Below, piece after piece: positions 7,253-9,636 of a stretch of 9,636 bases of DNA (position 1 is its first letter; every line of letters begins with the position of its first letter). Under the pieces are notes generated by a model. It ran no database searches and was not told the origin of the DNA. It saw nothing but the letters and a program-made list of their open reading frames with translations. The DNA is from Alphaproteobacteria bacterium (GTDB taxonomy: Bacteria; Pseudomonadota; Alphaproteobacteria; ATCC43930; CGMCC-115725). The stretch covers positions 1 to 9,636 of the forward strand of contig JASHTP010000068.1 in NCBI GenBank assembly GCA_030040495.1. Direction: 5' to 3'. The position numbers and the translations under genes are program-made.

Positions 7253-7256
<4 letters not shown>
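6939..7256 (+). CDS. ureB: Urease beta subunit UreB
   Basis: This is the beta structural subunit of urease, assembling with UreA and UreC into the (alpha-beta-gamma)3 trimer. The 105-residue product starts [16 protein letters not shown]. It carries the hallmark blocks [13 protein letters not shown] (34-46), [15 protein letters not shown] (60-74) and [11 protein letters not shown] (91-101). The length is normal. The start lies 7 bases after ureA with GAGGG at 6930-6934. The stop overlaps the ureC start as ATGA, so the two are probably translationally coupled. No extra small gene sits between ureA and ureB, unlike some rhizobial urease clusters. Confidence 0.97.
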
Positions 7257-8965
<1,709 letters not shown>

Positions 8966-8967
8966 CC

Positions 8968-9426
8968 ATGCTCCGCGCCGCGCAGGTCGAGCGGGCGGGG
9001 CGATGGCCGAGCGCCGAGGCGCGCGGCACCGTGACGCTCGCCTATGACGAGCGTCACCGCCGGCGCCTCAGGCTCGTCACCGACGCCGGCGAGCCCTTCC
9101 TCCTCGACCTGCCGCGCGCGGACGTGCTCGAGGAGGGCGACGGGCTCGCGCTCTCCGACGGCAGCTGGCTCCGGGTGAAGGCGGCGCCGGAGGCGCTCAT
9201 CGAAGTGACGGCGGCGAGCCCGGGGCTGCTGCTGCGGCTCGCCTGGCATCTCGGCAACCGCCATCTGCCGGCGCAGATCGAACCCCAGCGCATCCTGATC
9301 CGCGACGACCACGTCATCGCCGCCATGCTCGAAGGGCTGGGCGCCGCGCTGCGGCGGGTCGAGGCGCCGTTCTCGCCCGAACGCGGCGCCTATCACGGCG
9401 AGCGCGAGCACGGCCATGACCACTGA
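8968..9426 (+). CDS. ureE: Urease accessory protein UreE (nickel metallochaperone)
   Basis: UreE is the dimeric chaperone that brings nickel to the UreD-UreF-UreG-apourease complex. The 152-residue product has an N-terminal beta domain followed by the metal-binding domain with [11 protein letters not shown] (94-104). By alignment with Klebsiella UreE, H99 corresponds to the interfacial nickel ligand H96 and H115 to H112, while the H110 position appears to be D113. The tail has only four histidines (H143, H148, H150, H152; ending EHGHDH), much shorter than the polyhistidine tail of Klebsiella. ATG 8968 is two bases after the ureC stop; the preceding bases are pyrimidine-rich with no Shine-Dalgarno match, so translation probably depends on coupling to ureC. 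It overlaps ureF by 11 bases. Confidence 0.93.
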   Translation: MLRAAQVERAGRWPSAEARGTVTLAYDERHRRRLRLVTDAGEPFLLDLPRADVLEEGDGLALSDGSWLRVKAAPEALIEVTAASPGLLLRLAWHLGNRHLPAQIEPQRILIRDDHVIAAMLEGLGAALRRVEAPFSPERGAYHGEREHGHDH

Positions 9427-9636
9427 GGCGGCGCTCTATCGCCTGATGACCTGGCTGTCGCCGAGCTATCCGCTCGGCGCCTTCAGCTACAGCCACGGGC
9501 TCGAACAGGCGGTCGAGAGCGGCCTGGTGCGCGACCGCGACACGCTCGTCTCGTGGGTGGCGACGGCGGTGAGCGCCGGCGCGGGACGGAGCGACGGCGC
9601 GCTCCTCGTCGCCTCCTGGCGCGCGGCGTCGGCGCG
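9416..9636 (+). CDS. ureF: Urease accessory protein UreF, 5' part (cut by window edge)
   Basis: UreF is the urease activation factor that bridges UreD and the GTPase UreG, gating nickel transfer. Only the first 73 codons are in the window; the frame is open to the last base. The N terminus contains [21 protein letters not shown] (10-30), the standard UreF opening with [14 protein letters not shown], followed by a helical segment with WVATAV. ATG 9416 lies inside ureE, overlapping its last 11 bases, which suggests coupling; the upstream bases offer only a weak GAG-type ribosome binding site. The remainder, about two-thirds of the gene, and probably ureG should follow downstream. Confidence 0.93.
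   Translation, partial: MTTEAALYRLMTWLSPSYPLGAFSYSHGLEQAVESGLVRDRDTLVSWVATAVSAGAGRSDGALLVASWRAASA

Overview
The window is a GC-rich, densely packed, single-strand (+) gene cluster for urea uptake and urea hydrolysis. The order is urtA-urtB-urtC-urtD-urtE followed by ureD-ureA-ureB-ureC-ureE-ureF; ureF runs off the right edge. The separate UreA (gamma) and UreB (beta) subunits, the very high GC, the urt-ure linkage and the protein flavour suggest an alphaproteobacterium, probably of the Hyphomicrobiales (Rhizobiales). That placement is an inference from general appearance, not from a marker gene.

Layout: bases 1-219 contain no gene that I can support. They hold a good sigma-54 (-24/-12) promoter candidate (about 149-164) and, about 100 bases upstream of its expected start point, an imperfect NtrC-like dyad (62-80). 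urtA (220-1512) encodes the periplasmic urea-binding protein. It is separated from urtB by the only sizeable intergenic gap (1513-1582), which folds into two adjacent hairpins; the second carries the urtB Shine-Dalgarno sequence in its loop and closing stem. urtB and urtC encode the two permeases, with UrtB carrying a long periplasmic HEAT-like N-terminal domain. urtD and urtE encode the two ATPases. From urtB onward the genes overlap or are separated by at most about 10 bases.

How it works together: UrtA captures urea in the periplasm, UrtBC form the channel and UrtDE drive import. Cytoplasmic urea is split by the UreABC nickel urease, which is assembled by UreD, UreE and UreF; UreG is expected just beyond the right edge. 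The final urtE codons overlap the likely ureD start, so importer and enzyme appear to form one transcription unit. The sigma-54/NtrC-like signals suggest control by nitrogen limitation.

I found no mobile element, CRISPR array, RNA gene or evidently undescribed system. The best second-look items are regulatory: the leader promoter, the paired hairpins before urtB, and the ureE start that lacks a ribosome binding site.
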